The notes beneath the pieces are model-generated. The model saw nothing but the letters and a program-made list of their open reading frames with translations. It was not told the DNA's origin and made no database searches. DNA of 64,000 nt from Pseudomonas sp. Irchel 3H7 (lineage in GTDB: Bacteria; Pseudomonadota; Gammaproteobacteria; Pseudomonadales; Pseudomonadaceae): positions 124,001 to 188,000 of the forward strand of contig NZ_FYEA01000009.1 in the NCBI RefSeq assembly GCF_900187605.1, in the 5' to 3' direction. Each line of letters starts with the position of its first letter. The stretch's first letter is position 1. This document shows positions 16,030-26,997 of the stretch, in pieces. The translations under genes were made by a program, and so were the position numbers.

Positions 16030-17463
16030 TTAAGGCCGGGCCTTGAGCTGCGCCTCGGCGGCCTTGGCCAGATCCGGCGGGAGGAAATCCTTGTCTGGGT
16101 TGTAATCGGCCTTCAGATACCGCCGCAGATCTTCCAGGTCACCCGGGTTCAGTGTCCCCGCCGCCTGCTTCAAACGCAGGTTGTCGAGGATGTAGTCATA
16201 ACGCGTGTTGTTGTAATTGCGCACCGAGGTGTACAGCTGACGCTGCGCATCGAGCACGTCAACGATGTTGCGCGTACCGACCTGATAACCGATCTCGGTG
16301 GCTTCCACTGCGCTCTGGTTGGAAATGATCGACTGACGACGCGCCTGCACTTGCTCGACGTCGGTGTTCACCGCACGGTGCAGGTTGCGGGTGTTCTCGA
16401 CGATCTGCCTGCGTAGGGATTCGCGCTGTTGTTCGCTCTGATTCAGTTGCTCATACGACTGGCGCACTTGCGAGCTGGTCAACCCGCCGCTGTAGATCGG
16501 GATGTTCAGTTGCAAGCCGACTGTGCTCTGCTCGACGTTGCCGTGATAAGGCGTGCCGAACGAGTTCGGATTGGCAAATCCCAGCGCATCGTTGTCACCC
16601 TTTTCGTATTTGGCCACGGCGTCGAGGGTTGGCAAATGGCCGGCCTTGCGCTGCTTCAACGTTTCTTCGGCCGAGCTGACGGCGAAGTTGCTCGCCAGCA
16701 GGTTAAGGTTCTGTTTCGCCGCTGTGTCGACCCACGCCTTGGCATCGTTCGGCGCCGGCGGCAGGATCGGCAGCGTATGGACGATGCCCTGAATCGAGTT
16801 GTACTGGCGGTTGGTCAGGGTGATCAGCGCTTCGAAGGCATCATCGACCTGACGCTGGGCAACGATGCGGTTGGCCCGTGCGGTGTCGTAACTGGCTTGC
16901 GATTGCAGCACGTCGGTCTTGTCCGACAGGCCGACATCGAAGCGCTCGTTGGACTGGTCGAGCTGGCGCTTGAATGCGGCTTCTTCAGCCTTGGTCGAGG
17001 CCAGGTTGTCCTGGCTGCGCAGCACGTTGAAATAGCTTTCGGCCGATTGCAGGATCAGGTTCTGCTCAGTCGCCGACAGTTGCAGCGCGGCTTGCTCGTT
17101 GACGTCCTTCGCGGCCTGGTACTGGAACCAGCGATCGGCGCGGAACAATGGCTGGGCCAGAGTCGCTTGATAAGAGTGAGCGCTGCGATTGGCAGTGGCC
17201 GAGGGTTGATCGATCGACGTGCGCACATTGGCCACTTCGGCACCGCCCGACAGGTTCGGCAGCAGACCGGCGCGGGCCTGTGGCACGACTTCTTTCTGCG
17301 CACCGTACTGAGCGCGGGCGGCGGCCAGGTCGGCATTGTTGTCGACCGCTTCCTGATAGACGCTGACCAGATCGGTTTTGGTCGACAAGGGCGCTTCTGC
17401 TGCCCAGGCCATTGCGTTGGACGCACAAGACACGGCAACAGCCAGTGAGAGTTTGCGCAGCAT
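16030..17463 (-). CDS. tolC: TolC/OpmH-family outer membrane efflux channel
   Basis: This 477-residue outer-membrane channel pairs with type I secretion and tripartite efflux pumps. The start giving MLRKLSLAVAVSCASNAMAWA provides a proper Sec signal peptide cleaved after AWA; the frame continues upstream but that part has no family counterpart. The two repeated halves of the TolC coiled-coil barrel are seen, for example TEQNLILQSAESYFNVLRSQ in the first and RNIVDVLDAQRQLYTSVRNY in the second. P. aeruginosa has the OpmH channel (PA4974) in this position beside thiC. No pump or adaptor gene is adjacent, so it probably serves pumps encoded elsewhere. It is divergent from the thiC riboswitch region. 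Confidence 0.9.
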   Translation of the reverse strand: MLRKLSLAVAVSCASNAMAWAAEAPLSTKTDLVSVYQEAVDNNADLAAARAQYGAQKEVVPQARAGLLPNLSGGAEVANVRTSIDQPSATANRSAHSYQATLAQPLFRADRWFQYQAAKDVNEQAALQLSATEQNLILQSAESYFNVLRSQDNLASTKAEEAAFKRQLDQSNERFDVGLSDKTDVLQSQASYDTARANRIVAQRQVDDAFEALITLTNRQYNSIQGIVHTLPILPPAPNDAKAWVDTAAKQNLNLLASNFAVSSAEETLKQRKAGHLPTLDAVAKYEKGDNDALGFANPNSFGTPYHGNVEQSTVGLQLNIPIYSGGLTSSQVRQSYEQLNQSEQQRESLRRQIVENTRNLHRAVNTDVEQVQARRQSIISNQSAVEATEIGYQVGTRNIVDVLDAQRQLYTSVRNYNNTRYDYILDNLRLKQAAGTLNPGDLEDLRRYLKADYNPDKDFLPPDLAKAAEAQLKARP

Positions 17464-17675
17464 GAGGCGATCCCTAGCATTAATATTATGGAAGTAATCC
17501 GGGCGCCAAAGGTAAGGCGCAAGCCCCGCAGCGTCAAGGCGTGGCGGGGCAAAGCGAGTGTAGTTGCGCAAATCGATCACAACAATCGGCCCAACCTGTG
17601 TATTTGCGCCATTCATCATGGTGTTTGCTGCGGTGTTGGCGTTCTTTGCCGGTTGTGTCTAGACTGGCCGGGTTC

Positions 17676-17767
17676 TTGTCGGGGTGCCTTGCTATGAGGC
17701 TGAGATCGAATAATTTCGGATCCCGTTGAACCTGATCAGGTTAGCGCCTGCGTAGGGAACAAGATTT
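17676..17767 (+). promoter_or_regulatory. TPP riboswitch upstream of thiC
   Basis: Conserved elements of the thi-box are present in order: GGGGTGCC at 17681, CTGAGAT at 17700, AACCTGATC at 17729 and GCGTAGGGA at 17750. The aptamer binds thiamine pyrophosphate and lowers thiC expression. A possible expression-platform hairpin follows (CCCGG at 17775 with CCGGG at 17800), before the thiC ribosome-binding region; its role is inference. The rest of the 17464-17921 gap holds the divergent tolC and thiC promoters, which were not resolved. Confidence 0.93.
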
Positions 17768-17921
17768 CTCGTCACCCGGCGAGTCCTCTTGTGCTTCGTC
17801 CGGGAAATTGTTCGACAATCGAACGCTCGACGACGATGCACAGCACCGGTCCTGGTGCGTCCGTGCCTTTCAGGTTCTGCTCCGACAATCCACTGCCTGG
17901 ATGCTGTCTGGAGAGCCCGTG

Positions 17922-19811
<1,890 letters not shown>

Positions 19812-19820
19812 GCCCGTACT

Positions 19821-19912
19821 GATCGTTCCCACGCTCTGCGTGGGAATGCAGCCCGTGACGCTCCGCGTCACTGGTCCCTAGAGGCATTCCCACGCGGAGC
19901 GTGGGAACGATC
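19821..19912. repeat. Palindromic intergenic repeat
   Basis: GATCGTTCCCACGCTC at 19821-19836 is exactly inverted as GAGCGTGGGAACGATC at 19897-19912, with further internal palindromes (cacgctctgcgtggg, gtgacgctccgcgtcac). The whole unit can fold into one long cruciform or RNA hairpin. It is a dispersed repeat type of fluorescent pseudomonads and lies between thiC and the transporter gene. Confidence 0.8.
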
Positions 19913-19941
19913 ACAACAAGTGTCCCTCTGAGATAACACCC

Positions 19942-21234
19942 TTGAGCATTCAACCCAGCACTTATTCCCCCGACCTCGCCGTACCCGCCGACAAGCGTGT
20001 GTTCGGCGGTCGCGATCTGTTTTCCCTGTGGTTCTCCCTCGGCATCGGCCTGATGGTTTTGCAGACCGGCGCATTACTCGCGCCAGGTCTGGGCCTGTCC
20101 GGTTCGCTGCTGGCGATTTTCCTCGGCACGTTGGTCGGCGTACTGTTGCTGGCCGCCGTTGGCGTGATCGGCAGCGACACCGGTCTGTCCTCGATGGCCG
20201 CGCTGAAACTCAGCCTCGGCAGCAAAGGCGCGAGCCTGCCGGCGCTGCTCAACCTGCTGCAACTGATTGGTTGGGGCTCGTTCGAAATCATCGTCATGCG
20301 CGACGCTGCCAGCCTGCTCGGCACCCGCGCGTTCAGCGAAGGTTCGCTGTGGTCGAACCCGGTGTTGTGGACGCTGTTTTTCGGCGCGCTGGCGACCTTG
20401 CTAGCGGTCAGCGGGCCGCTGACTTTTGTGCGGCAGATCCTGCGCAAGTGGGGCATCTGGCTGCTGTTGGCGGCGTGCCTGTGGCTGACCTGGAACCTGT
20501 TTGCCAAAGCCGATCTGGCCGATCTCTGGTCGCGTGCCGGTGACGGTTCGATGCCATTCGCTGTGGGCTTTGACATTGCCATTGCGATGCCGCTGTCGTG
20601 GCTGCCGCTGATCGCCGACTACTCGCGATTCGGCAAGCGTGCGAAGAATGTTTTTGGTGGCACTGCGGTCGGTTTCTTTATCGGCAACTTCTGGCTGATG
20701 AGCCTTGGCGTCGCTTACACGCTTGCGTTCGCGCCGAGCGGTGAAGTCAATGCGTTGCTGCTGGCACTGGCCGGTGCAGGTCTGGGCATTCCGCTGTTGC
20801 TGATTCTGCTGGATGAGTCGGAAAACGCCTTCGCCGACATTCACTCGGCAGCGGTTTCCAGCGTGATTCTGTTGCGCCTGAAAGTCGAGCATCTGGCCTT
20901 GGCCATTGGCGTGATCTGCACGCTGATCGCCCTGCTGGCGCCGTTGGCGCAGTACCAGAATTTCCTGCTGCTGATCGGCTCGGTGTTTGCGCCGCTGTTC
21001 GGCGTGGTGCTGGTGGATCACTTCATCCTGCGCAAGCGCAGCGCTCAGGTCGCTTCGGCGGCATTGCGCTGGCCGGCGTTGTTAGCGTGGCTGGGTGGTG
21101 TGAGCACCTACCACTTGCTGGCGAATCTGTATCCGGATGTCGGCGCAACCCTGCCGGCGCTGGTGCTGGCAGGGCTGTTGCAACTAGTGCTCGGCCGGGC
21201 CTTCAGTTACGGCCGGGAAACAGCTCGGGCTTGA
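19942..21234 (+). CDS. cytX: CytX-like NCS1 transporter, probable hydroxymethylpyrimidine permease
   Basis: This 430-residue inner-membrane protein of the nucleobase:cation symporter-1 family has about twelve membrane helices. Seen: an early FGGRDLFSLWFSLGIGLMVL segment and the helix with LIADYSRFGKRAKN near residue 225, both characteristic of NCS1 proteins. CytX-type members sit behind TPP riboswitches or thi genes and are thought to import the thiamine precursor HMP. The start is a TTG at 19942, chosen because the next in-frame ATG would remove the conserved first helix; a downstream start cannot be excluded. Its 3' end overlaps the convergent lipoprotein gene by 32 bases. Confidence 0.85.
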   Translation: MSIQPSTYSPDLAVPADKRVFGGRDLFSLWFSLGIGLMVLQTGALLAPGLGLSGSLLAIFLGTLVGVLLLAAVGVIGSDTGLSSMAALKLSLGSKGASLPALLNLLQLIGWGSFEIIVMRDAASLLGTRAFSEGSLWSNPVLWTLFFGALATLLAVSGPLTFVRQILRKWGIWLLLAACLWLTWNLFAKADLADLWSRAGDGSMPFAVGFDIAIAMPLSWLPLIADYSRFGKRAKNVFGGTAVGFFIGNFWLMSLGVAYTLAFAPSGEVNALLLALAGAGLGIPLLLILLDESENAFADIHSAAVSSVILLRLKVEHLALAIGVICTLIALLAPLAQYQNFLLLIGSVFAPLFGVVLVDHFILRKRSAQVASAALRWPALLAWLGGVSTYHLLANLYPDVGATLPALVLAGLLQLVLGRAFSYGRETARA

Positions 21235-21949
21235 GAATGCCGTTCAGACGCGGATAAGGAATCTTCAGTTCGACGTGGCCCAGCGCGTAAGGCGCGATGG
21301 TGGTCACGTCGTACTTGAGGATCACGCCGCCATAGGTCAGCGCCACGTTCGGGGTCTTCACGAACGGCCAGTTCGCCACGAACTCCGGCTCCTGATCGAG
21401 CTTGGTGCTGATCAACCAACTGTTGTGCGCGACCTGCGCCGCTTTCCAGAACGCCTCTTCCTGACCCGGCACGAGCATGTCGGACAGGTTCAGCACCTTG
21501 TGCTGCTGGCGCGAATAGTTGATGAAACCGCGCCCCGGGGTGCCATGCGCACCGCCGGTGTCGAGGTAGCTCGACACCTCGATGATCACCAAGCCGTCAT
21601 GCTGCTCGCGTACTTTCGCTTGCAGGTAGCTGCTGTTGCGCGGGCCGGCACTGGCCAGAAACTGCTCGCGATAGGCCGCCAGGGTTGGCGCTACCTGGGC
21701 GTTTTTCTCGGTGCGGGTCATTTGCAGCAGGCGTTTTTCGATGATGCCGTCCAGCGCAGGTTCGGCCGGGAAGCGCAGGGTGTCGATGTTCACCAGTGGG
21801 CAATCAGGGTTGGAACAGCCCGGTTTCAGTTGTTCCGATGCATCGCGGGTGGTTTCCAGCGGCGTGCGGTAGTTGGGCTGGAACAGGCTGGCGCACGCAC
21901 CCAGAGTCAGGGCAATGGCGGCCACGGAGGCAATTTTGAAAAGCGACAT
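21203..21949 (-). CDS. Lipoprotein with RsiV/DUF3298-type domain
   Basis: This 248-residue protein starts with a lipoprotein signal peptide, MSLFKIASVAAIALTLGAC, with Cys19 in an LGAC lipobox. The mature part contains VIIEVSSYLDTGGAHGTPG near residue 128 and HKVLNLSDMLVPGQEE near 159, the hallmark of the DUF4163/DUF3298 (RsiV-like) module found in periplasmic binding proteins and anti-sigma factors. P. aeruginosa carries a homologue here (PA4972). The ATG at 21949 is chosen because it gives the signal peptide; an upstream ATG would add ten charged residues. It converges on and overlaps the transporter gene. Ligand unknown. Confidence 0.75.
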   Translation of the reverse strand: MSLFKIASVAAIALTLGACASLFQPNYRTPLETTRDASEQLKPGCSNPDCPLVNIDTLRFPAEPALDGIIEKRLLQMTRTEKNAQVAPTLAAYREQFLASAGPRNSSYLQAKVREQHDGLVIIEVSSYLDTGGAHGTPGRGFINYSRQQHKVLNLSDMLVPGQEEAFWKAAQVAHNSWLISTKLDQEPEFVANWPFVKTPNVALTYGGVILKYDVTTIAPYALGHVELKIPYPRLNGILKPELFPGRN

Positions 21950-22176
21950 GGGCGTCCTTTCGAAAGCAGGGGAAGGCAAAAAGATATCCGCTTCGACTCT
22001 CGCAGAAGCAGTCAGTTCGCCACTAAGCTAATTAGAGTGGGTTTCGCCTCCACCGTCCATCCCGCTGACGGTAAAGGGGCTGCATCAAACGGTGCGGGCG
22101 CGTTAGGATGGCGCGAAGTCGAGGTTGCCAGTAACAAGCGGCAACTCGTAATGGATCTGCAGTAAAGAGGATGCTC

Positions 22177-22794
22177 ATGACTGATTTTGCCAACGCCATT
22201 CCGACCACCGTCGACGTCGTGCGACGCGAGCGCTGCTACGAGGGTTTTTACAAACTCGACCGTTTGCACCTGCGTCATGAATTGTTCGCCGGTGGCATGA
22301 GCCGCGAGATCAACCGTGAAGTCTTTGTACGCCACGATGCCGTGTGTGTGCTGCCTTACGATCCGCAGCGCGACGAGGTGGTGTTGATCGAGCAGTTTCG
22401 CGTCGGCGCCATGGGCAAGACCGACAACCCGTGGCTGGTCGAACTGGTCGCTGGTCTGATCGACAAGGCCGAAGTGCCGGAAGAAGTTGCTCACCGCGAG
22501 GCGCAGGAGGAAGCTGGGCTGGACATCAAGGCCCTGTGGCCGATGACCAAGTATTTCCCGTCGCCGGGCGGCAGCAACGAGTTCGTGCATTTGTATCTGG
22601 GGCGTTGCAGCACTGACGGCGTTGGCGGCCTGCATGGCCTGGAAGAAGAGGCAGAAGATATCCGCGTCACGGTCTGGGCCTTTGAAGATGCCTTGCAGGC
22701 CGTCCGTGACGGTCGCATTGCCAACGCGGCGAGCATCATCGCTTTGCAGTGGCTGGCGCTGAACCGCGCCGAAGTGAGGGGGTTATGGTCGTAA
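22177..22794 (+). CDS. nudF: ADP-ribose pyrophosphatase NudF
   Basis: This 205-residue Nudix hydrolase cleaves ADP-ribose to AMP and ribose-5-phosphate. The Nudix box is complete: Gly of AGLID, Glu five residues later, then REAQEEAGL. The downstream SPGGSNEFVHLYLG loop is typical of ADP-ribose-specific members. The start at 22177 follows an AAAGAGG ribosome-binding site by a suitable spacing, whereas the ATG at 22171 is too close to it. The gene overlaps the DUF1249 gene by 10 bases, as in many gamma-proteobacteria where nudF, yqiB, cpdA and yqiA form a conserved series with parE. Confidence 0.95.
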   Translation: MTDFANAIPTTVDVVRRERCYEGFYKLDRLHLRHELFAGGMSREINREVFVRHDAVCVLPYDPQRDEVVLIEQFRVGAMGKTDNPWLVELVAGLIDKAEVPEEVAHREAQEEAGLDIKALWPMTKYFPSPGGSNEFVHLYLGRCSTDGVGGLHGLEEEAEDIRVTVWAFEDALQAVRDGRIANAASIIALQWLALNRAEVRGLWS

Positions 22795-23237
22795 ACAAGC
22801 TGCGCGATCGTTATCGAGTCGACCTCGCGGGGCTGCAAGCCGCCTGCGAGGCCAACTACGCGCGCCTGATGCGACTGCTGCCGGACATGCGCAACGAGCC
22901 CGAGGCGCGGCGCATCGCCGTGACCCAGGGCGAGCAGATGCTCGGCGTGCTGGCCCTCGAAGTGCTGCAAACCTGCCCATACACCACAACGTTGCAAGTG
23001 CGTCAGGAACACAGCCTGCCGTGGCTGCCGGTGCCGCAACTGGAAGTGCAGGTCTATCACGACGCGCGCATGGCCGAAGTGGTCAGCGCCGAACATGCAC
23101 GACGCTTTCGCGGCATCTATCCTTACCCGAACGCGGCCATGCATCAGCCAGATGAAAAGGCCCAGCTCAATCTGTTCCTGGGGGAATGGCTGAGTCATTG
23201 CCTGGCGTTGGGGCACGAGTACGAAGTCGTACGCTAG
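22785..23237 (+). CDS. DUF1249 (YqiB) family protein
   Basis: This 150-residue protein has a basic N-terminus (MVVNKLRDRYRVDLAGLQ) and a TLQVRQEHSLPWLPVPQLEVQ block of the YqiB family. It lies between nudF and cpdA and overlaps nudF by 10 bases, an arrangement shared with E. coli yqiB. No enzymatic motif was seen; function is unknown. Co-transcription with nudF is likely. Confidence 0.88.
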   Translation: MVVNKLRDRYRVDLAGLQAACEANYARLMRLLPDMRNEPEARRIAVTQGEQMLGVLALEVLQTCPYTTTLQVRQEHSLPWLPVPQLEVQVYHDARMAEVVSAEHARRFRGIYPYPNAAMHQPDEKAQLNLFLGEWLSHCLALGHEYEVVR

Positions 23238-23334
23238 TTGTGAACTGCGTCCGGTTCGGCAGTTTCCTCTTTCAGTGATCCCCCAGCATAATTGCGCCAC
23301 TATCGATTCCGTGCTTTTGCCTTGGGAGAGCGCC

Positions 23335-24150
23335 TTGCCGAGCGTATCCACGTTGACCTCCGCCGATTCGCCGCTGCTGGTGCAGTTGTCCGACAGCCAT
23401 CTGTTCGCTGAAGCGCACGGTACGCTGCTGGGCATGAACACCCGCGAGAGCCTGCAACGAGTGATCGAGTTGGTGCTGGAGCAGCAGCCGCAGATCGACC
23501 TGATTCTGGCCACCGGCGATATCTCGCAGGACGGCACGCTGGCGTCGTATCAGCAGTTTCGCCAGATGAGCGCGCAGATCGCTGCCCCGGCGCGCTGGAT
23601 TCCCGGCAATCACGACGAACCGATGATCATGGCCCAGGCCGCCGTGCAGAGCGCGTTGCTGGAGTCGGTAGTCGATATTGGTAACTGGCGGGTGACGCTG
23701 CTGGATTCGGCGGTGCCGGGTTCGGTGCCGGGGTATCTTCAGGATGATCAATTGCAGCTGCTGGCCCGCTCCCTGAGCGAAGCGCCGGAGCGCCATCATC
23801 TGGTTTGTTTTCATCATCACCCGGTGTCGATCGGTTGCGCGTGGATGGAGCCGATTGGTTTGCGCAATCCCGAGGCGTTTTTCGAGGTGCTGGATCGTTT
23901 TCCACAGGCTCGCGCGGTGTTGTGGGGGCATGTGCATCAGGAGATTGATCGTGAGCGCAATGGCGTGCGCTTGATGGCTTCGCCTTCGACGTGCATTCAG
24001 TTCGAGCCGGGGAGTGTGGACTTCAAGGTGGGGGAGCAAGCGCCGGGGTATCGCTGGTTGCGGTTGTTGCCGGATGGGCGATTGGAGACTGGCGTGGAAC
24101 GTGTCACCGGATTTGCTTTTACCGTTGATTACGGTTCCGAAGGTTACTGA
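23335..24150 (+). CDS. cpdA: 3',5'-cyclic AMP phosphodiesterase CpdA
   Basis: This 271-residue class III phosphodiesterase lowers cAMP and so tunes Vfr/CRP signalling. The metal-site motifs are all present: DSH (QLSDSHLF), GD (ATGDISQDG), GNHD (IPGNHDEP), FHHHP and GHVH (LWGHVHQE). The start is a TTG at 23335 preceded by TTGGGAGAG; the frame extends upstream to 23275, but that stretch lacks family similarity. In P. aeruginosa cpdA is activated by Vfr; no CRP-type site was searched exhaustively here. A 97-bp gap separates it from the DUF1249 gene. Confidence 0.93.
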   Translation: MPSVSTLTSADSPLLVQLSDSHLFAEAHGTLLGMNTRESLQRVIELVLEQQPQIDLILATGDISQDGTLASYQQFRQMSAQIAAPARWIPGNHDEPMIMAQAAVQSALLESVVDIGNWRVTLLDSAVPGSVPGYLQDDQLQLLARSLSEAPERHHLVCFHHHPVSIGCAWMEPIGLRNPEAFFEVLDRFPQARAVLWGHVHQEIDRERNGVRLMASPSTCIQFEPGSVDFKVGEQAPGYRWLRLLPDGRLETGVERVTGFAFTVDYGSEGY

Positions 24151-24163
24151 TTTTCGATCAAGA

Positions 24164-24342
24164 GCCCCTCACCCCAGCCCTCTCCCAGAGGGAGAGGGAG
24201 CCGACCGAGGTGTATTGCGTCATGCGCCGACCTGAAATACCGAGTCGATTATGGATTCGCCCAATCACTTTCAGGTCGGTGTAGTTCTTGAATATTCCCC
24301 ATTCAGTCCCCTCTCCCTTTGGGAGAGGGCTAGGGTGAGGGC
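24164..24342. repeat. MITE-like palindromic element, copy 1
   Basis: The left end gcccctcaccccagccct and the right end agggctagggtgagggc are near-perfect inverted repeats of about 22 bp. The ends also include ccctctccc/gggagaggg hairpins. The interior contains cgacctgaaa and gattatggattc, shared with the second copy at 31743-31992. No coding capacity was seen. Confidence 0.8.
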
Positions 24343-24439
24343 CGCCCCTGCTGAATAACCAATTTCTCGAAACCACCCCCAATCCGCTCTTCTCTCCCTG
24401 TAAACTCCGCAAACCCAAACCGACACCCAGGGAGCTCAA

Positions 24440-25048
24440 ATGTCCGGTTCGATCCTCTATATCCACGGTTTCAACAGCGCCCCGGCCTCGAAAAAGGCTT
24501 GCCAGCTGGTCTCCGTGATGGAGCAGCTGGGTTTGAGCGACAAACTGCGTGTTCCGGCCTTGCATCACCACCCGCGTGAAGCCATCGGTCAGTTGGAACA
24601 AGCGATTGCCGAACTGGGCAGCCCGCTGCTGGTGGGAAGCTCACTCGGCGGCTACTATGCGACTCACCTGGCCGAGCGCCATGGCCTGAAAGCCCTGCTG
24701 GTCAACCCGGCGGTCAGCCCGCACCGGATGTTCGACGGCTATCTGGGCACACAGAAAAACCTGTATACCGATGAAACCTGGGAGTTGACCCACGACCACG
24801 TCACGGCCCTGGCCGAACTGGAAGTGCCGGCGCCTCAGGATGCGCAGCGTTATCAGGTGTGGTTGCAGACCGGCGATGAAACACTGGATTATCGCCTCGC
24901 CCAGCAGTATTACCGCGCCTGTGCCTTGCGCATTCAGGCCGGCGGCGACCACAGTTTCCAAGGCTTTGCCGGGCAATTGCCGGCGTTGCTGAGTTTTGCC
25001 GGCATTGGTGCCGATGTGTATCAGGCAATCGATTTCACCGCACTGTGA
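24440..25048 (+). CDS. yqiA: YqiA-type alpha/beta-hydrolase esterase
   Basis: This 202-residue alpha/beta hydrolase has an early YIHGFNSAPASKKA oxyanion region, the nucleophile elbow GSSLGG near residue 69 and the catalytic His in GGDHSFQG near 173; an Asp/Glu lies around QTGDETLDY. E. coli YqiA is an esterase with a preference for palmitoyl-CoA and other thioesters. The gene lies just upstream of parE with a 41-bp gap, as in enterics. The ATG is preceded by CAGGGAGCTC. The MITE-like element lies between it and cpdA. Confidence 0.88.
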   Translation: MSGSILYIHGFNSAPASKKACQLVSVMEQLGLSDKLRVPALHHHPREAIGQLEQAIAELGSPLLVGSSLGGYYATHLAERHGLKALLVNPAVSPHRMFDGYLGTQKNLYTDETWELTHDHVTALAELEVPAPQDAQRYQVWLQTGDETLDYRLAQQYYRACALRIQAGGDHSFQGFAGQLPALLSFAGIGADVYQAIDFTAL

Positions 25049-25089
25049 AGTCTTGCCCCTATTTCATGAATGACTGACGACGAGACCCT

Positions 25090-26997
25090 ATGGCCACTCC
25101 CAGCGCTAGCTCTTATAACGCCGACGCCATCGAAGTCCTCTCGGGCCTCGACCCGGTGCGCAAACGCCCCGGCATGTACACCGACACCAGTCGGCCGAAC
25201 CACCTTGCCCAGGAAGTCATCGACAACAGTGTCGACGAAGCCCTGGCTGGCCACGCCAAATCGGTGCAGGTCATCCTGCACGCCGATCACTCGCTGGAAG
25301 TCAGCGATGACGGCCGTGGCATGCCGGTCGATATCCACCCGGAAGAGGGCGTATCGGGCGTCGAACTGATCCTCACCAAACTCCACGCGGGCGGCAAGTT
25401 TTCCAACAAGAACTACCAGTTCTCCGGCGGTTTGCACGGTGTGGGTATTTCCGTGGTCAACGCCTTGTCGACCGAAGTGCGCGTGCGCGTAAAGCGTGAC
25501 GGCAACGAATACCAGATGACGTTCGCCGATGGCTACAAAGCCACCGAGCTGGAAATCGTCGGCACCGTCGGCAAGCGCAACACCGGCACCAGCGTGTACT
25601 TCGCGCCGGATCCGAAGTATTTCGATTCACCGAAATTCTCCATCAGCCGCCTCAAGCACGTGCTCAAGGCCAAGGCTGTGTTGTGCCCGGGCCTTTTGGT
25701 CAGCTTCGAAGACAAAGGCACCGGCGAGAAAGTCGAGTGGCACTACGAAGACGGCCTGCGCTCCTATCTGGTCGACGCCGTCAGCGAATTCGAACGCCTG
25801 CCGAACGAGCCGTTCTGCGGCGCTTTCGCCGGTAATAAAGAAGCGGTCGACTGGGCGCTGCTGTGGCTGCCGGAAGGTGGCGACGCGGTGCAGGAAAGCT
25901 ACGTCAACCTGATCCCGACGGCGCAGGGCGGTACCCACGTCAACGGTTTGCGTCAGGGTTTGCTCGACGCCATGCGCGAGTTCTGCGAATTCCGCAGTCT
26001 GCTGCCGCGCGGCGTGAAGCTGGCGCCGGAAGACGTCTGGGAGCGCATCGCGTTCGTCCTGTCGATGAAAATGCAGGAGCCGCAATTCTCCGGCCAGACC
26101 AAAGAGCGTCTGTCGTCCCGTGAAGCGGCGGCGTTTGTCTCCGGTGTGGTCAAGGATGCGTTCAGCCTGTGGCTCAACGCCAACCCGGAAACCGGTCTGG
26201 CCCTGGCTGAGCTGGCAATCAATAACGCCGGTCGTCGTCTCAAGGCGAGTAAGAAGGTCGAGCGTAAACGCGTCACTCAAGGCCCCGCGTTGCCGGGCAA
26301 ACTGGCCGACTGCGCCGGGCAGGATCCGATGCGTTCCGAACTGTTTCTGGTCGAAGGTGATTCCGCCGGCGGTTCCGCCAAGCAAGCGCGGGACAAAGAG
26401 TTCCAGGCGATCCTGCCGTTGCGCGGCAAGATCCTCAACACCTGGGAAGTCGACGGCAGTGAAGTGTTGGCCAGTCAGGAAGTGCACAACATCGCCGTGG
26501 CCATCGGTGTCGACCCGGGCGCGGCGGACATGAGCCAGTTGCGTTACGGCAAGATCTGCATCCTCGCCGACGCCGACTCCGACGGTCTGCACATCGCGAC
26601 CTTGCTCTGCGCGTTGTTCGTCCAGCATTTCCGCCCGCTGGTGGATGCCGGTCACGTCTACGTCGCCATGCCGCCGCTGTACCGCATCGATTTGGGCAAA
26701 GAGATCTACTACGCTCTCGACGAAGCCGAGCGCGACGGCATTCTCGACCGCCTGGTCGCCGAGAAGAAACGCGGCAAACCGCAGGTCACCCGATTCAAAG
26801 GTCTGGGTGAGATGAACCCGCCGCAGCTGCGTGAAACCACCATGGACCCGAACACGCGACGTCTGGTGCAGTTGACGCTGGGCGAGGATTTTGCCGAAAC
26901 CTCGGAAATGATGGACATGCTGCTGGCGAAGAAACGCGCCGGTGACCGCAAGACCTGGCTCGAATCCAAAGGCAACCTCGCCGAGGTGCTGGCCTGA
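25090..26997 (+). CDS. parE: DNA topoisomerase IV subunit B ParE
   Basis: This 635-residue ATPase subunit drives decatenation of daughter chromosomes with ParC. GHKL ATPase motifs are seen: EVIDNSVDEAL near 40, DDGRGMPVDIH near 76 and GGLHGVGISVVNALS near 114. The TOPRIM domain carries FLVEGDSAGGSAKQARD near 419 and DADSDGLHIATLL near 497. The C-terminal GLGEMNPPQLRETTMDPN block is typical. It ends in TGA overlapping the ATG of the next gene by one base, so the phytase-like gene is translated from the same message. Confidence 0.97.
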   Translation: MATPSASSYNADAIEVLSGLDPVRKRPGMYTDTSRPNHLAQEVIDNSVDEALAGHAKSVQVILHADHSLEVSDDGRGMPVDIHPEEGVSGVELILTKLHAGGKFSNKNYQFSGGLHGVGISVVNALSTEVRVRVKRDGNEYQMTFADGYKATELEIVGTVGKRNTGTSVYFAPDPKYFDSPKFSISRLKHVLKAKAVLCPGLLVSFEDKGTGEKVEWHYEDGLRSYLVDAVSEFERLPNEPFCGAFAGNKEAVDWALLWLPEGGDAVQESYVNLIPTAQGGTHVNGLRQGLLDAMREFCEFRSLLPRGVKLAPEDVWERIAFVLSMKMQEPQFSGQTKERLSSREAAAFVSGVVKDAFSLWLNANPETGLALAELAINNAGRRLKASKKVERKRVTQGPALPGKLADCAGQDPMRSELFLVEGDSAGGSAKQARDKEFQAILPLRGKILNTWEVDGSEVLASQEVHNIAVAIGVDPGAADMSQLRYGKICILADADSDGLHIATLLCALFVQHFRPLVDAGHVYVAMPPLYRIDLGKEIYYALDEAERDGILDRLVAEKKRGKPQVTRFKGLGEMNPPQLRETTMDPNTRRLVQLTLGEDFAETSEMMDMLLAKKRAGDRKTWLESKGNLAEVLA

